A stretch of DNA of 64,000 bases. It comes from Spartobacteria bacterium (GTDB lineage Bacteria; Verrucomicrobiota; Verrucomicrobiia; Chthoniobacterales; UBA10450). How positions within the stretch are numbered: the stretch's first letter is position 1; the number at the start of each line of letters is the position of its first letter. A model generated the notes under the pieces. The model worked only from the letters and a program-made list of their open reading frames with translations, was not told the DNA's origin and did not search any database. The DNA is taken from positions 42,242 through 106,241 of the forward strand of contig PNAA01000031.1 in assembly GCA_003169975.1 (NCBI GenBank), read 5' to 3'. Below, one piece after another: positions 9,049 to 18,027 of the stretch. The position numbers and the translations under genes were made by a program.

Positions 9049-9921
9049 TCAGGCGCCGAGCGCCGGATACGCCGGCAGGACGGACCTCTCCATCCCCATC
9101 TCGAAGGTGGGAAATTTGGGCTGCCAGCCAAGCGCGCGCAGGCGCCGGTTCGAGACGCGCTTGTTGCTCGCGCCGCGTTTTCGCCCGGCGGGTCGGTCGA
9201 CGAGGGCGGGGAGCGGACGATGCAATTTGGCCGCGAGCCATTCGTAACACGCCCGTTGCGTCATCGGCTCGTTGTCCGTCACGTTGACGATCCCCGCGGT
9301 TGTTCGGGATTCGTTAGGCACATTGACGAGGAGAAAGAGCGCCGCCGCGATATCGTCGCGGTGCGTTTGATTGAGATAACGCTCCCCGCCGGCCTCGATG
9401 CGCGCCTCGCCGGAGAGAAATTTGCGGAGTAACGCGGAGCGGCCCGGGCCGTAAATTCCCGCGAGCCGGGCGACCAGCCCGCCTTTTTGCCTAACGAATT
9501 CTTCGGTCTGGCGCAGGATCCTTCCGGTTTCGTGCGCCGGTTCCGCCGCGCTCTCTTCGTCGACCCATTCTCCACCGGTCTGGGCGTAAACCGAGGTGCT
9601 GCTCGTGTAAACGAAAGTGCGCGGCTGCAGCGTAGCGAGAAGATTTTCGTTGCCCGCCAGGTAAACGCGTCGGTAACTTTCCGGCCCGCCACCGCCGGAG
9701 CTGGCACAATGAATCACGGCGTCGTACGCGCTCGCCGCCACCTTGACCGCCGCGCGCTCGGCGATGTCGACGGCGCGGACGGGATAGGGCTTGCCCGCCA
9801 GGCGCCGCGCGGACTCCGGCGAATGTGTCCAGCCTTCCACTTCCCATCCCGCGGCGTGAAACAGATCGGCTGTCGCCACTCCGACATAGCCGCAGCCGGC
9901 AATCAAAACGCCCGGCCTCAC
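9049..9921 (-). CDS. NAD(P)-dependent SDR/epimerase-family protein
   Basis: 290 residues from a GTG start. The Rossmann motif is VLIAGCGYVGVATADLF (GxGxxG type), followed by HCASSGGG, FVYTSSTSVYAQTGG and ARLAGIYGPGRSALL, as in extended short-chain dehydrogenases resembling YeeZ. The usual YxxxK is not obvious (SVYAQTG stands in its place), so catalytic competence is uncertain. The start overlaps the scpA stop in a GTGA, showing coupling to scpA upstream. Substrate unknown. Confidence 0.8.
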   Translation of the reverse strand: MRPGVLIAGCGYVGVATADLFHAAGWEVEGWTHSPESARRLAGKPYPVRAVDIAERAAVKVAASAYDAVIHCASSGGGGPESYRRVYLAGNENLLATLQPRTFVYTSSTSVYAQTGGEWVDEESAAEPAHETGRILRQTEEFVRQKGGLVARLAGIYGPGRSALLRKFLSGEARIEAGGERYLNQTHRDDIAAALFLLVNVPNESRTTAGIVNVTDNEPMTQRACYEWLAAKLHRPLPALVDRPAGRKRGASNKRVSNRRLRALGWQPKFPTFEMGMERSVLPAYPALGA

Positions 9922-10643
9922 GTCGCGACCGCCGCGATCTCGATTTCCTCAAACGTGTCGCTTTGCATCGCGCGGACCTGTTTCAGCCGGATCAGCTCGA
10001 GGAGGGCGAGAAAAGTGACGACGATTTCAACCCGGGAAGCCATCTGCGCGAACAGGTCCGAAAAACGCACGGACCGGCCGCCGGCGAGACTCTGCAGAAT
10101 CCGCTCGATCTTGTCCGAGACGGTAAAACGCTCGCCGAACATTTCGCGCAAATCGTCCTGCGCCTGGAGCCGCTTGATCACGTTTTGAAAGGCGTTGATC
10201 AGCTGGAAAATTCCCACTTCGCCGAGATGCAAGGGCGCGATTTCCGGCACGACGCCATCGCCGATTCGCGCAAAAATCCGCTCCTGCTCCAGCTCGCGCG
10301 ATTGCAAGTGCGCGGCCGCTTCCTTGAACTTCTTGTATTCGATTAACTGGCGGATCAAATCCCAGCGCGGGTCATCCTCATCGACATCCTCCTCCGGCGG
10401 CTGTTGGTCGGCCGGGAGCAGGCTGCGGCTCTTCAGGTAAATCAGGTTCGCCGCCATGACCACGAACTCGCCCGCGACATCGATGTTCAGCTCCTTGAAG
10501 GCCTGGAGATATTCCAGGTATTGCTGGGTGATTCGCTCGAGCGAGATGTCGTAGATATCGAGCTCGTCGCGCTTGATCAGGTAAAGCAGGAGATCGAGCG
10601 GCCCCTCGAAAATTTCGAGCCGAACTTTGTATTCGGTTTCCAT
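9918..10643 (-). CDS. scpA: Segregation and condensation protein A
   Basis: About 241 residues from the ATG at 10643 (METEYKVRLEIFEGPLDLLL), the canonical ScpA N-terminus that binds the SMC head. LIKRDELDIYDISLERIT, EFVVMAANLIYLKSRSLLP and the C-terminal winged helix (VVTFLALLELIRLKQV) are all typical. ScpA is the kleisin of the SMC-ScpAB condensin that organises the chromosome. An upstream in-frame start at 10682 would overlap mazG. Its partner scpB is not in the window. The start lies next to a CGTTAGGC copy that also supplies the mazG stop. Confidence 0.93.
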   Translation of the reverse strand: METEYKVRLEIFEGPLDLLLYLIKRDELDIYDISLERITQQYLEYLQAFKELNIDVAGEFVVMAANLIYLKSRSLLPADQQPPEEDVDEDDPRWDLIRQLIEYKKFKEAAAHLQSRELEQERIFARIGDGVVPEIAPLHLGEVGIFQLINAFQNVIKRLQAQDDLREMFGERFTVSDKIERILQSLAGGRSVRFSDLFAQMASRVEIVVTFLALLELIRLKQVRAMQSDTFEEIEIAAVAT

Positions 10644-10645
10644 CG

Positions 10646-11476
10646 TTAGGCCAGATCCGGCTCGGTCTTCACCCGGCTCCAAATTTCGTCGAGCGCCGCG
10701 AGATCGACGGCGCCGAGCTGCTTGCCTTGCGCTTGCAGCTCGCGCTCCAGCGCGTGAAAGCGGGCGATGAACTTCTCCGTCGCCGCGGCCAGCACGGTCT
10801 CGGCGTCGAGCTCATTCTTGCGCACGAGATTCACGACCGCGAAGAGAAGATCGCCCAGCTCATCGGCCATCGCGGCGGCGTCCCGCGCGGCGATGGCTTC
10901 CTTTGCTTCCCGAAGTTCTTCATCGACCTTCGCGACGACGTCCGCGATCTCCTGCCAATCAAACTTAACCCGCGCGGCTTTGGTCTGCGCTTTCTGGGCC
11001 AGCATCAGGGCCGGCAATGCTCTCGTTAGGCCAGCAAAATAAGGCATGTCTCCCGCGCTTTTTTCCGCGCGCTTGATCGCGTCCCATTGTCGTAGGACGG
11101 CGCCGGTGTCGCGCGCCTCGCTCTCGCCGAAAACGTGCGGGTGCCGCCGGACCAATTTGTCGCCGATCTCGCGCGCCACGTCCTCGATCGTGAAGCGACC
11201 CTCTTCGCTCGCGATCTGGGCGTGGATCACCACCTGCAAAAGCAAATCGCCCAGCTCTTCGCGCAGATTCGCGTCGTCGCCAGTCCGGATCGCGTCCGCG
11301 ACTTCGTAGGCTTCCTCGAGCAGGCCCGGGACCAGGCTGGCATGCGTTTGTTCGCGATCCCAGGGGCAACCGTCGGGTGCGCGCAGCCGGCGCATGATTT
11401 CGCAGAGGCGCTCAAAACCCGGGCTGACTGGCTGAAGATCGATCGCAGTGGCTTCCACGTCTTCTCCATCAACCAT
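10646..11476 (-). CDS. mazG: Nucleoside triphosphate pyrophosphohydrolase MazG
   Basis: 276 residues with two MazG domains. The first has LRAPDGCPWDREQTHASL, LLEEAYEVADAI and LREELGDLLLQVVIHAQIAS, giving the metal-binding ExxE...ExxD set; the second repeats it as VDEELREAKEAIAARD and MADELGDLLFAVVNLVRK. The enzyme hydrolyses NTPs to NMP and pyrophosphate as a house-cleaning or stringent-response function. The length is typical. Its TAA stop is part of a GCCTAACGA motif; scpA begins 2 nt later, so the two are probably co-transcribed. Confidence 0.94.
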   Translation of the reverse strand: MVDGEDVEATAIDLQPVSPGFERLCEIMRRLRAPDGCPWDREQTHASLVPGLLEEAYEVADAIRTGDDANLREELGDLLLQVVIHAQIASEEGRFTIEDVAREIGDKLVRRHPHVFGESEARDTGAVLRQWDAIKRAEKSAGDMPYFAGLTRALPALMLAQKAQTKAARVKFDWQEIADVVAKVDEELREAKEAIAARDAAAMADELGDLLFAVVNLVRKNELDAETVLAAATEKFIARFHALERELQAQGKQLGAVDLAALDEIWSRVKTEPDLA

Positions 11477-11498
11477 CAGTCAGCCACCGGCAACCGTT

Positions 11499-12212
11499 TC
11501 AGATGCGCCAGAGCGAACGATGGCTGCCGAACTCGGAGATTTCGCCGGAGGTTTTTTTCCCGACGTAAATCGTGATGCCGATCACACTGGCGAGCGTGCC
11601 GACGAAAATAATCGCGACGAGCCAGGACGGAATGTGACCGACGCGCAGCGCGCGATAAAACGCCGGGATGCCATCGATCGGCTCTTTCGCGTGGATGAAG
11701 ATTTTCATTACCCAGGCGATCATGATGAGAATGAAAATGAAAACGTAGTTGCGTTTCAATCGCCGCCCGACCGCCTCGAGTTTTCCGATCTTGAACGAGG
11801 GCAGGATCAAATCCTCGCAGACCAGTTTTTTCCATTCGCCCTGCAGCAGGTTGCGATTCTCCATGATCATCGGGACGAGGAAATGCGCCTCAAGCATGCG
11901 GACCCGCGCGCGGAAAGCATCGTAAAAACGATAACGGCGCGCCTCGATCCAGAGCATGATCCAGACGATCGCGAGATTAAAAAAGAAGATGAGGTGCGGC
12001 ACGCCGGCGTTGGAAAACGCGATTGTGATGATGGCCGTGCTGCTCGTCACCGCCCAGTTGGTGGTCGTGTCCAGCCGGGTCCGCCAGACCATGATGCGGC
12101 TGAGCTCGCCGCGGTAAAAATGCGACATCGCGTTGACATAGCCCTGGTCGTAGAGGCCGCTCTGAGCGGAGAGCGTCGATTCGTCGGTCGGTCCGTGAGT
12201 TTCGTTCGCCAC
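11499..12212 (-). CDS. DUF2270 membrane protein
   Basis: 237 residues from a GTG start. Recognisable DUF2270 pattern: HFYRGELSRIMVWRTRLDTT, TNWAVTSSTAIITIAFSNAG, HLIFFFNLAIVWIMLWIEAR and RRYRFYDAFRARVRMLE. Two hydrophobic segments lie in the first half, and two more flank a polar stretch near residues 155-215. Function is unknown for the family. It is divergent from the PTS IIA gene and 22 nt upstream of mazG on the same strand. Confidence 0.82.
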   Translation of the reverse strand: MANETHGPTDESTLSAQSGLYDQGYVNAMSHFYRGELSRIMVWRTRLDTTTNWAVTSSTAIITIAFSNAGVPHLIFFFNLAIVWIMLWIEARRYRFYDAFRARVRMLEAHFLVPMIMENRNLLQGEWKKLVCEDLILPSFKIGKLEAVGRRLKRNYVFIFILIMIAWVMKIFIHAKEPIDGIPAFYRALRVGHIPSWLVAIIFVGTLASVIGITIYVGKKTSGEISEFGSHRSLWRI

Positions 12213-12273
12213 GATTCGGTTGCATGATTCGACTTCTGCGCGGCACGCGTCAATCTATCAATTCATTCCTTCA

Positions 12274-12732
12274 ATGATCTCACCCTTGCTCGACGCTCTG
12301 CTCGATCCAAAACACGTGGCCCTCGAACTGCGCGGCGCAAGCGCGGGGGAGGCCGTCTGGGAAATCGTGGAGCTGCTACGCGACAGTGGCGAACTGCCCA
12401 AGCCGAAGGAGTTTTTCGAAGCGGTCATGGAGCGCGAGCAAAAAAGCTCGACCGTGGCGAATGGCGGAGTCGCCTTCCCGCATGCGCGCACTCAACTGGT
12501 CGATCAAATTCTCCTCGGGATCGGCCGAAGCCGGAAGGGGGTCGTCTTTGGTGAAAGGAAAGACCTGGTGCACCTCATTTTCGTCATCGCCGTGCCGCAA
12601 CAGATGGTGAACGACTATTTGATCTGCGTCGGCGCGCTGGCCCGGCTGGTCCGCAACGACGGCACGCGGCAGGCGCTTCTGGCCGCCTCAACGCCGGCCG
12701 AATTCTTCGACCGGATGCGCCACGAGCCTTGA
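12274..12732 (+). CDS. PTS EIIA (type 2, PtsN/fructose-like) domain protein
   Basis: About 152 residues from the ATG at 12274 (MISPLLDALLDPKHVALELR). The phosphorylatable histidine is in GGVAFPHARTQL, the EIIA-2 motif normally seen as (I/V)A(I/V)PH. It is a stand-alone EIIA domain with no EIIB/EIIC partner nearby, which favours a regulatory role of the PtsN kind over sugar uptake; that is inference. Its 3' end overlaps the convergent glycosyltransferase gene by 45 nt. Its stop is close to a CGTTAGGC copy at 12735. Confidence 0.85.
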   Translation: MISPLLDALLDPKHVALELRGASAGEAVWEIVELLRDSGELPKPKEFFEAVMEREQKSSTVANGGVAFPHARTQLVDQILLGIGRSRKGVVFGERKDLVHLIFVIAVPQQMVNDYLICVGALARLVRNDGTRQALLAASTPAEFFDRMRHEP

Positions 12733-13455
12733 GTCGTTAGGCACGGGCCGGCGCTCGCGATAGTACCAGCGATGCAGGCGCACGGGCGAAAAGCCGCACT
12801 TGTAGAGGATGATGAAAAGCCCGTTCTGGATCGAGGTGCGCCACGGGCCGCGGCGCAGATGCCGCCGGGTGGAGGATTCGACCGGAGGATCGAGCACCGC
12901 CACTTTGCCGGCGCGGCGCAGCCGCCGGGAAAACTCCATGTCCTCCATCAACGGGATGGGCGCGAAGCCGCCCAGCGCGCGAAAGGTTTCGCGCCGCACG
13001 AAGAGGGATTGATCGCCAAAGAAGCTGCCGCCGTGGCGGGTTAAAAAGCGGGCCACCCTCTCGAACCAGATCAGCTGGGGATGGCGACCATCGAACTTGC
13101 GATAGAACGCGCCGCCGATGACGGCTGGATCGCGCAGCGCCTGCCCCAGGGCCGCGACGTGCGCTACGGCCAGAATCGAATCGGCGTGATGAAAAATCAG
13201 CACGTCGCCGGTGGCTCTTTCCGCCGCGAGATTCATCTGCGCGCCGCGGTTTGGTTGCGCGGCGGCCAGATAGATTCCCCCGGCGGCCTGGACGGACTCC
13301 GCGGCGGCGGGCTGCGGGGAGGCGTCCGCCACGATCACCTCGTGGAAGGCGTTCAGCCTAACGAGGGCGGGCAGGAGCCGGGCGAGATTGGCGTGATCGT
13401 TCCAGGCCGGGATGATCACGCTGAGCCGCAACGAAGCGGTCGCCCGATCGTTCAC
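12688..13455 (-). CDS. Family 2 glycosyltransferase, TIGR04283-like
   Basis: 255 residues. GT-A fold motifs: LSVIIPAWNDHANLARLLPA, EVIVADASPQP, GDVLIFHHADSIL (the DxD-equivalent acidic site, in the HADS form typical of TIGR04283 proteins), GGFAPIPLMEDMEFSRRLRR (acceptor-site ED). There is no membrane anchor. It shares a 4-nt overlap with the rhomboid-like gene upstream. Members are annotated as arsenosugar-biosynthesis-type glycosyltransferases, but the substrate here is unproven. Confidence 0.88.
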   Translation of the reverse strand: MNDRATASLRLSVIIPAWNDHANLARLLPALVRLNAFHEVIVADASPQPAAAESVQAAGGIYLAAAQPNRGAQMNLAAERATGDVLIFHHADSILAVAHVAALGQALRDPAVIGGAFYRKFDGRHPQLIWFERVARFLTRHGGSFFGDQSLFVRRETFRALGGFAPIPLMEDMEFSRRLRRAGKVAVLDPPVESSTRRHLRRGPWRTSIQNGLFIILYKCGFSPVRLHRWYYRERRPVPNDSRLVAHPVEEFGRR

Positions 13456-14300
13456 GGAGACTTCTTCAAGAGCCGGTTGCGCGCCCGATCCAGCGCGCGC
13501 CGCTCGCTCGCCGTCAGGCTGCCGATGCCGGACTGCGAGATTTTATCGAGTAGGGGGTCGATCGATTCATAGACATCATCCTCCGGCTCGACGGTTCGGC
13601 GGCCGGTCTCGCGTGGCAGGACATGGAACTTCTGTTTTCGCCGAAAGAGACGCGATACTCCTTCAGAGAATGCGCTCTGAAAGGCAGATGGGTCAGGCTT
13701 CTGGATGAGCCGGATGTAGAGGAAGGAAGTGAGGCACATTCCCCAAAGCACCGTGAGGAAACCCCATTGGTGAGCGGGAAGATATTGCATCGAGGCGAGG
13801 ACGAGACCCGCGAAGGCGAGCCATTTCAGAGTCACCCAACCAAACAGTTCAACCCCGGGGTAAAGCGTCGCGAAGGCGATGAACAGCCCGACTGTGATCT
13901 CGTACGAGCCCGCGTAGGTCCACTGCACCCCGGCTGCGCTCCAGAGCATCATGACCAATGGAGGCACGAGCAACAAAAGCCCGATGAGTTGCAGATAGCG
14001 CCGGCGACCAAGAAATTTTTCGACTTCAACGCCCGACCAGTAGAGGAAGAGAATGTTGAAAATGAAAAAGAACGAAGCCTGTTGAATCAGAATACAGGTC
14101 AGTGGTTGCCAGATGGCGCCGTGCAGAAAGGCAGAGGAGCGAAAGGCGAATGGTGTCAGATCCCAGCCTGCGGATTCCGCGATGACGGTGCCGAACATTC
14201 CCACCACGAAGAGGGCGGCGATTAGCGTGGTGATCCGGACCGGGTAACGACCCATCCAGCCCACCGGCTGGTAGTCATCCGATTTCACGACGCCGAACAT
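13452..14300 (-). CDS. Rhomboid-like membrane protein with DUF6576-like tail, catalytic serine not seen
   Basis: About 282 residues from the ATG at 14300 (MFGVVKSDDYQPVGWMGRYP). Around six hydrophobic segments fall between residues 20 and 190. FLHGAIWQPLTCILIQQASF and NILFLYWSGVEVEKFLGRRR match the L1 and helix-2 region of rhomboids. The place of the catalytic GxSG reads YAGSYEITVGLFIAF, with no clear GxSG, so this may be an inactive pseudoprotease. The C-terminus has ISQSGIGSLTASERRALDRA, resembling the short module (DUF6576) often attached to rhomboids. It overlaps the glycosyltransferase by 4 nt. Confidence 0.7.
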   Translation of the reverse strand: MFGVVKSDDYQPVGWMGRYPVRITTLIAALFVVGMFGTVIAESAGWDLTPFAFRSSAFLHGAIWQPLTCILIQQASFFFIFNILFLYWSGVEVEKFLGRRRYLQLIGLLLLVPPLVMMLWSAAGVQWTYAGSYEITVGLFIAFATLYPGVELFGWVTLKWLAFAGLVLASMQYLPAHQWGFLTVLWGMCLTSFLYIRLIQKPDPSAFQSAFSEGVSRLFRRKQKFHVLPRETGRRTVEPEDDVYESIDPLLDKISQSGIGSLTASERRALDRARNRLLKKSP

Positions 14301-14346
14301 GCCGATAGTAAACGGCGCAGCCCCAGAGAGCGCAAGCACGCTTGCG

Positions 14347-14426
14347 TGTAGCGGCGGGCCGTGTCGGCCGCCCTGAGGACCCTACTGCACTGGGCAAAGT
14401 CTGCGGGCGACACGCCCGCCGCTACA
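14347..14426. repeat. Intergenic inverted repeat upstream of PEPCK
   Basis: Two arms, 14347-14366 (TGTAGCGGCGGGCCGTGTCG) and 14408-14426 (CGACACGCCCGCCGCTACA), are complementary apart from one bulged base, with a ~41-nt spacer. This looks like a dispersed palindromic unit or MITE-type repeat between the rhomboid-like gene start and pckG, not a simple terminator. No second copy is in the window. Confidence 0.7.
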
Positions 14427-14503
14427 GCGCGGCGGGATTTTTTTCTTGGCCTACCGGCTGAAGCGTTCAAATTAACACTTCGCTCGCGGTCGCGGGCCAG
14501 ACT

Positions 14504-16315
14504 ATGGAAAATATCGCTCCTGCCATTTCGCCGCCCAGTGGCATGGGTGAAAACAAACCAGCCAACAAGGCGGTGCTCGATTGGGTGCACGAGGTCGAAC
14601 TTCTCACGCAGCCGGAGAACGTTTTCTGGTGCGACGGAAGCGAGGCGGAGAACGATTATCTGCTCGGCGAAGGCTGTCGGCAGGGAGTCCTGCTGAAACT
14701 TAACCAGGAGAAGAAGCCCGGTTGCTACCTGCATCGTTCCAACCCCAACGATGTCGCCCGGGTTGAACAATTCACTCTCATTTGCGCGCCGACGAAAGAA
14801 GAAGCCGGTCCGACCAACAACTGGGCCGAACCTGCGACCATGTACGGCAAACTGCACGGCATGCTGAAGGGCGCGATGCGAGGACGGACGATGTACGTCG
14901 TGCCTTACATCATGGGACCGCCGGAGTCGCCCCTGGCCAAGATCGGTTTTGAAATCACCGACTCGATCTATGTCGTCCTGAGCATGCGAATCATGACGCG
15001 GATGGGCGCGCAGGCCTCCGCGCGACTCGGGGAGAAGCCCGATGCGGAATTCAATCGCGGCGTGCATTCGCTCCTCGACATCAATCCGGAGCGCCGCTTC
15101 ATCTGCCATTTTCCACAGGACAACACGATCATCTCCGTTGGCTCCGGTTACGGCGGGAACGTCCTCCTGAGCAAAAAATGCCTCGCCTTGCGGATTGCCT
15201 CCTACCTCGCGAAAAAGCAGGGCTGGCTCGCCGAGCACATGCTCATCCTTGGCGTCGAATCGCCGGACGGAAAAAAACATTACGTCGCGGCGGCCTTCCC
15301 GAGCGCGTGCGGGAAGACGAATTTCGCGATGCTCATTCCGCCGCCTCATTTTGCCGGCTGGAAAATCACCACCGTCGGCGACGACATCGCGTGGATGCAA
15401 ATCGGGCGGGACGGCCGGCTCTACGCGGTCAATCCGGAGAACGGCTATTTCGGCGTCGTGCCCGGCACGAGCTACAAATCGAATGCCAACGCGATGCGTT
15501 CCATCGAGCGGGACACGCTCTTTACGAACGTCGCCCTAACGAGTGACGGCGATGTCTGGTGGGAAGGGAAGGATGGTGACCCGCCGGCGGCGGCGATCGA
15601 CTGGCGCGGTCGACCGTGGACCCCGGCATCGAAGGAAAAGGCGGCCCATCCCAACAGCCGTTTCGCCGTTCCGATGCGCAATAATCCGGTGCTCGATCCT
15701 GAAGTCGACGACCCGGCCGGGGTCCCGATCAGCGCCCTCATTTTCGGCGGGCGCCGGAGTAACACGATGCCGCTCGTTTTTCAGGCCGCCGACTGGAACC
15801 ACGGGGTTTATGTCGGAGCGACGATGGCCTCGGAGACGACGGCGGCCGCCACCGGCGCGGTTGGCCAGGTGCGGCGCGATCCGATGGCGATGCTCCCCTT
15901 TTGCGGCTACAACATCGGCGATTATTTCCGGCACTGGCTCAAGACGGGGCCGCGCCTCACGAATCCGCCGCTGATTTTCCATGTCAACTGGTTCCGCAAG
16001 GACGCGGCCGGAAAATTTCTCTGGCCCGGCTTTGGCGACAACATGCGAGTTTTGCAATGGATCATCGATCGCTGCGCGGGCCGCGGCGGGGCGGGGGAAA
16101 GCCCGATCGGCAGCGTGCCGCGCCCGGAGGATCTCGATCTCGCAGGGCTGGAAGGCGTCTCGCCGGAAATGATGCGCGCGCTGCTGGCGGTAAATCCGGA
16201 CGAATGGGCCAGGGAGCTGGCGGGGCAGGGAATTTTTTTTGAATCGCTCCAGCCCTACGTGCCGGAAGAGTTGCTCGACGAGCACAGGGAACTGGCCGGG
16301 CGCCTTGGTCGTTAG
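14504..16315 (+). CDS. pckG: Phosphoenolpyruvate carboxykinase (GTP)
   Basis: 603 residues, full length for GTP-type PEPCK. The kinase loop is AAFPSACGKTNFAMLIPP with the reactive cysteine; PGTSYKSNANAMRS, VTIGDD-equivalent TTVGDDIAWMQI, FGGRRSNTMPLVFQA and GYNIGDYFRHWL are also present. It converts oxaloacetate and GTP to phosphoenolpyruvate, GDP and CO2 in gluconeogenesis. It stands alone between two intergenic palindromic repeats. The TAG stop lies inside a CGTTAGGC motif at 16310. Confidence 0.97.
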   Translation: MENIAPAISPPSGMGENKPANKAVLDWVHEVELLTQPENVFWCDGSEAENDYLLGEGCRQGVLLKLNQEKKPGCYLHRSNPNDVARVEQFTLICAPTKEEAGPTNNWAEPATMYGKLHGMLKGAMRGRTMYVVPYIMGPPESPLAKIGFEITDSIYVVLSMRIMTRMGAQASARLGEKPDAEFNRGVHSLLDINPERRFICHFPQDNTIISVGSGYGGNVLLSKKCLALRIASYLAKKQGWLAEHMLILGVESPDGKKHYVAAAFPSACGKTNFAMLIPPPHFAGWKITTVGDDIAWMQIGRDGRLYAVNPENGYFGVVPGTSYKSNANAMRSIERDTLFTNVALTSDGDVWWEGKDGDPPAAAIDWRGRPWTPASKEKAAHPNSRFAVPMRNNPVLDPEVDDPAGVPISALIFGGRRSNTMPLVFQAADWNHGVYVGATMASETTAAATGAVGQVRRDPMAMLPFCGYNIGDYFRHWLKTGPRLTNPPLIFHVNWFRKDAAGKFLWPGFGDNMRVLQWIIDRCAGRGGAGESPIGSVPRPEDLDLAGLEGVSPEMMRALLAVNPDEWARELAGQGIFFESLQPYVPEELLDEHRELAGRLGR

Positions 16316-16323
16316 GCAGATTC

Positions 16324-16460
16324 GTCATCCCGAGCGCAGTCGAGGGATCCCGCGGCGCAACTTGCAGGTTACGATCACGGTGATCTCTTCAACCGTTCGG
16401 TGCTACCTGCAAGTTACGCCACGGGATCCTTCGACTCCACTGCGCTCCGCTCAGGATGAC
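16324..16460. repeat. MITE-like nested palindromic repeat
   Basis: An outer pair (GTCATCCCGAGCGCAGTCGA near 16324 and its imperfect complement ending GGATGAC at 16460) encloses an inner perfect 11-bp pair, AACTTGCAGGT at 16359-16369 and ACCTGCAAGTT at 16405-16415. The GTCATCCCGAGCG/GGATGAC type occurs as a dispersed intergenic repeat in many environmental bacteria. It sits between the convergent pckG and glycosylphosphotransferase genes and could also stop transcription from both sides. Confidence 0.75.
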
Positions 16461-16487
16461 CGGACGGAACCATTAGGCAACTTGCCC

Positions 16488-17888
16488 TCAGTAGGCCGAG
16501 GGCGGCGGCACGAAGAGCTGGGCGATGGTGCGCGCGATGATGCCGCACTCCAGCGTCATGTTCCAGTTTTCGAGATACTCGATGTCGCAGGCGACGCGAT
16601 TCTCGATGTCTTTGCTGGTTTGCGCTTCGCCCCGAAAACCGCGCACCTGCGCGAGACCAGTGATCCCCGGCTTGACGAGGGTGCGCACCTGATAGTTCGC
16701 CATCAGCTGCGAAAACTGTTCGTTATGCTCGAGCAAGTGCGGCCGCGGACCGACGACACTCATGTCGCCGCGGAGCACATTCCAAAACTGCGGGATCTCG
16801 TCGATGCTCAGTTTGCGAAACCATTTGCCTAACGGATAGACGCGCTCGTCTTCGGAAGTCGCCTGCCGCGCGAGGTCCGGATTCTCCGGGTGCATGGTGC
16901 GGAATTTCCAGATCTCGAAGCGCCGGTTTTGAATCCCGGCACGGACCTGTTTGTGGAAAAGCGGCCCGGGCGATTGCAGCCGTTGCGCGAGCCAGACGAG
17001 CACGGCGAGAGGCGGAAAAATGAACAGCATGATCGGGAGCGCGAGCGCGTAATCGATTGTCCGTTTGACTCCGCGATTAAACGGATTCTCGAGCGGCTCC
17101 TCCCGCAAGCCGATGAAGTGAAACCCATCGTCATCGAAATGGGTCACCGGATGGCGCAGTTTTTCCTCCAGGTCGCTCACGATCAAAAGCCGGACGCCGA
17201 GCTGGTCGCAGGTCGCGATGAGATTGCGGCTCCGTTCGTCGAACTGCGGGAACTCCAGCAGGATCACCTGCGTCACTTCATGTTCCTGGATCGCACTCCG
17301 GAAACAGTCCAAGCCTCCGAGCACGGGAATCCTTTCCGCGGTGTATTCCAGCGGTTCCTCACAGATGATGCCCACCGTGCGCAAACCCAGCTCGGCCTTG
17401 CGCCGCAGCCAGCCGCGCAATTGCGCGGCTTTGGCGCTCGAGCCGACGAGCAACGTCTTCTCTTCCCGGCGAAACATTCCGCGGGCGAGAAACTCGGGCA
17501 GAAAGTGATGCGAGAAGAGGAGCGCGATGTAGAGCCAGGGGAGGAAGTTGAAGAAGAAAAGTCGCGAAATGAAAGAGTCCTTGGTCGCGACGAGATAAAA
17601 GACGAGCACCCCGACACTGGCGAAGGTCTGGCGCAGAGCGAGGCGATGCTGGAGGAGGAGTTCACTCTGGAGAAAATATTTCTTCGAGCCCTCCCGGCTG
17701 AGGGATTCCCCCAGCATCCCGATGAAGAGCATCGCGCAATAGATGCTGTAGCGGCGCCAGGTGAGCTCCGCGCCGGGCGAGTAAAACGTCACCATCACCC
17801 AGACGCCCAACCAGAAGAGCGCGACCACGATCGCGATCTGGCAAAGCAGAAAAACGCGATACAATCCTTGCGTTCGCTGGGTGACCAT
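16488..17888 (-). CDS. Polyprenyl glycosylphosphotransferase (exopolysaccharide initiating transferase)
   Basis: 466 residues. Several N-terminal transmembrane helices (about residues 10-130), then a nucleotide-binding-like domain (LLVGSSAKAAQLRGWL). The C-terminal bacterial sugar transferase domain begins KRTIDYALALPIMLFIFPPL and contains FEIWKFRTM, LSIDEIPQFWNVLRGDMSVV and GPRPHLLEHN, the WbaP/CpsE-type catalytic block. The enzyme transfers a sugar phosphate to undecaprenyl phosphate to start a polysaccharide repeat. It diverges from the O-antigen ligase-like gene, suggesting a joint role in surface polysaccharide. Confidence 0.93.
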   Translation of the reverse strand: MVTQRTQGLYRVFLLCQIAIVVALFWLGVWVMVTFYSPGAELTWRRYSIYCAMLFIGMLGESLSREGSKKYFLQSELLLQHRLALRQTFASVGVLVFYLVATKDSFISRLFFFNFLPWLYIALLFSHHFLPEFLARGMFRREEKTLLVGSSAKAAQLRGWLRRKAELGLRTVGIICEEPLEYTAERIPVLGGLDCFRSAIQEHEVTQVILLEFPQFDERSRNLIATCDQLGVRLLIVSDLEEKLRHPVTHFDDDGFHFIGLREEPLENPFNRGVKRTIDYALALPIMLFIFPPLAVLVWLAQRLQSPGPLFHKQVRAGIQNRRFEIWKFRTMHPENPDLARQATSEDERVYPLGKWFRKLSIDEIPQFWNVLRGDMSVVGPRPHLLEHNEQFSQLMANYQVRTLVKPGITGLAQVRGFRGEAQTSKDIENRVACDIEYLENWNMTLECGIIARTIAQLFVPPPSAY

Positions 17889-18027
17889 GGTTATCGACTG
17901 GAGGTTAAGACGGCGGCGGGCGCGGTTGAGGAATCGATCAATCGATCCTCAGGAGAGATACTGATTCGCTGCATTGGAGAGCGCAAGTTTGTCATGCCAA
18001 TTCCACTTCATCGCAACTAGACGATCG

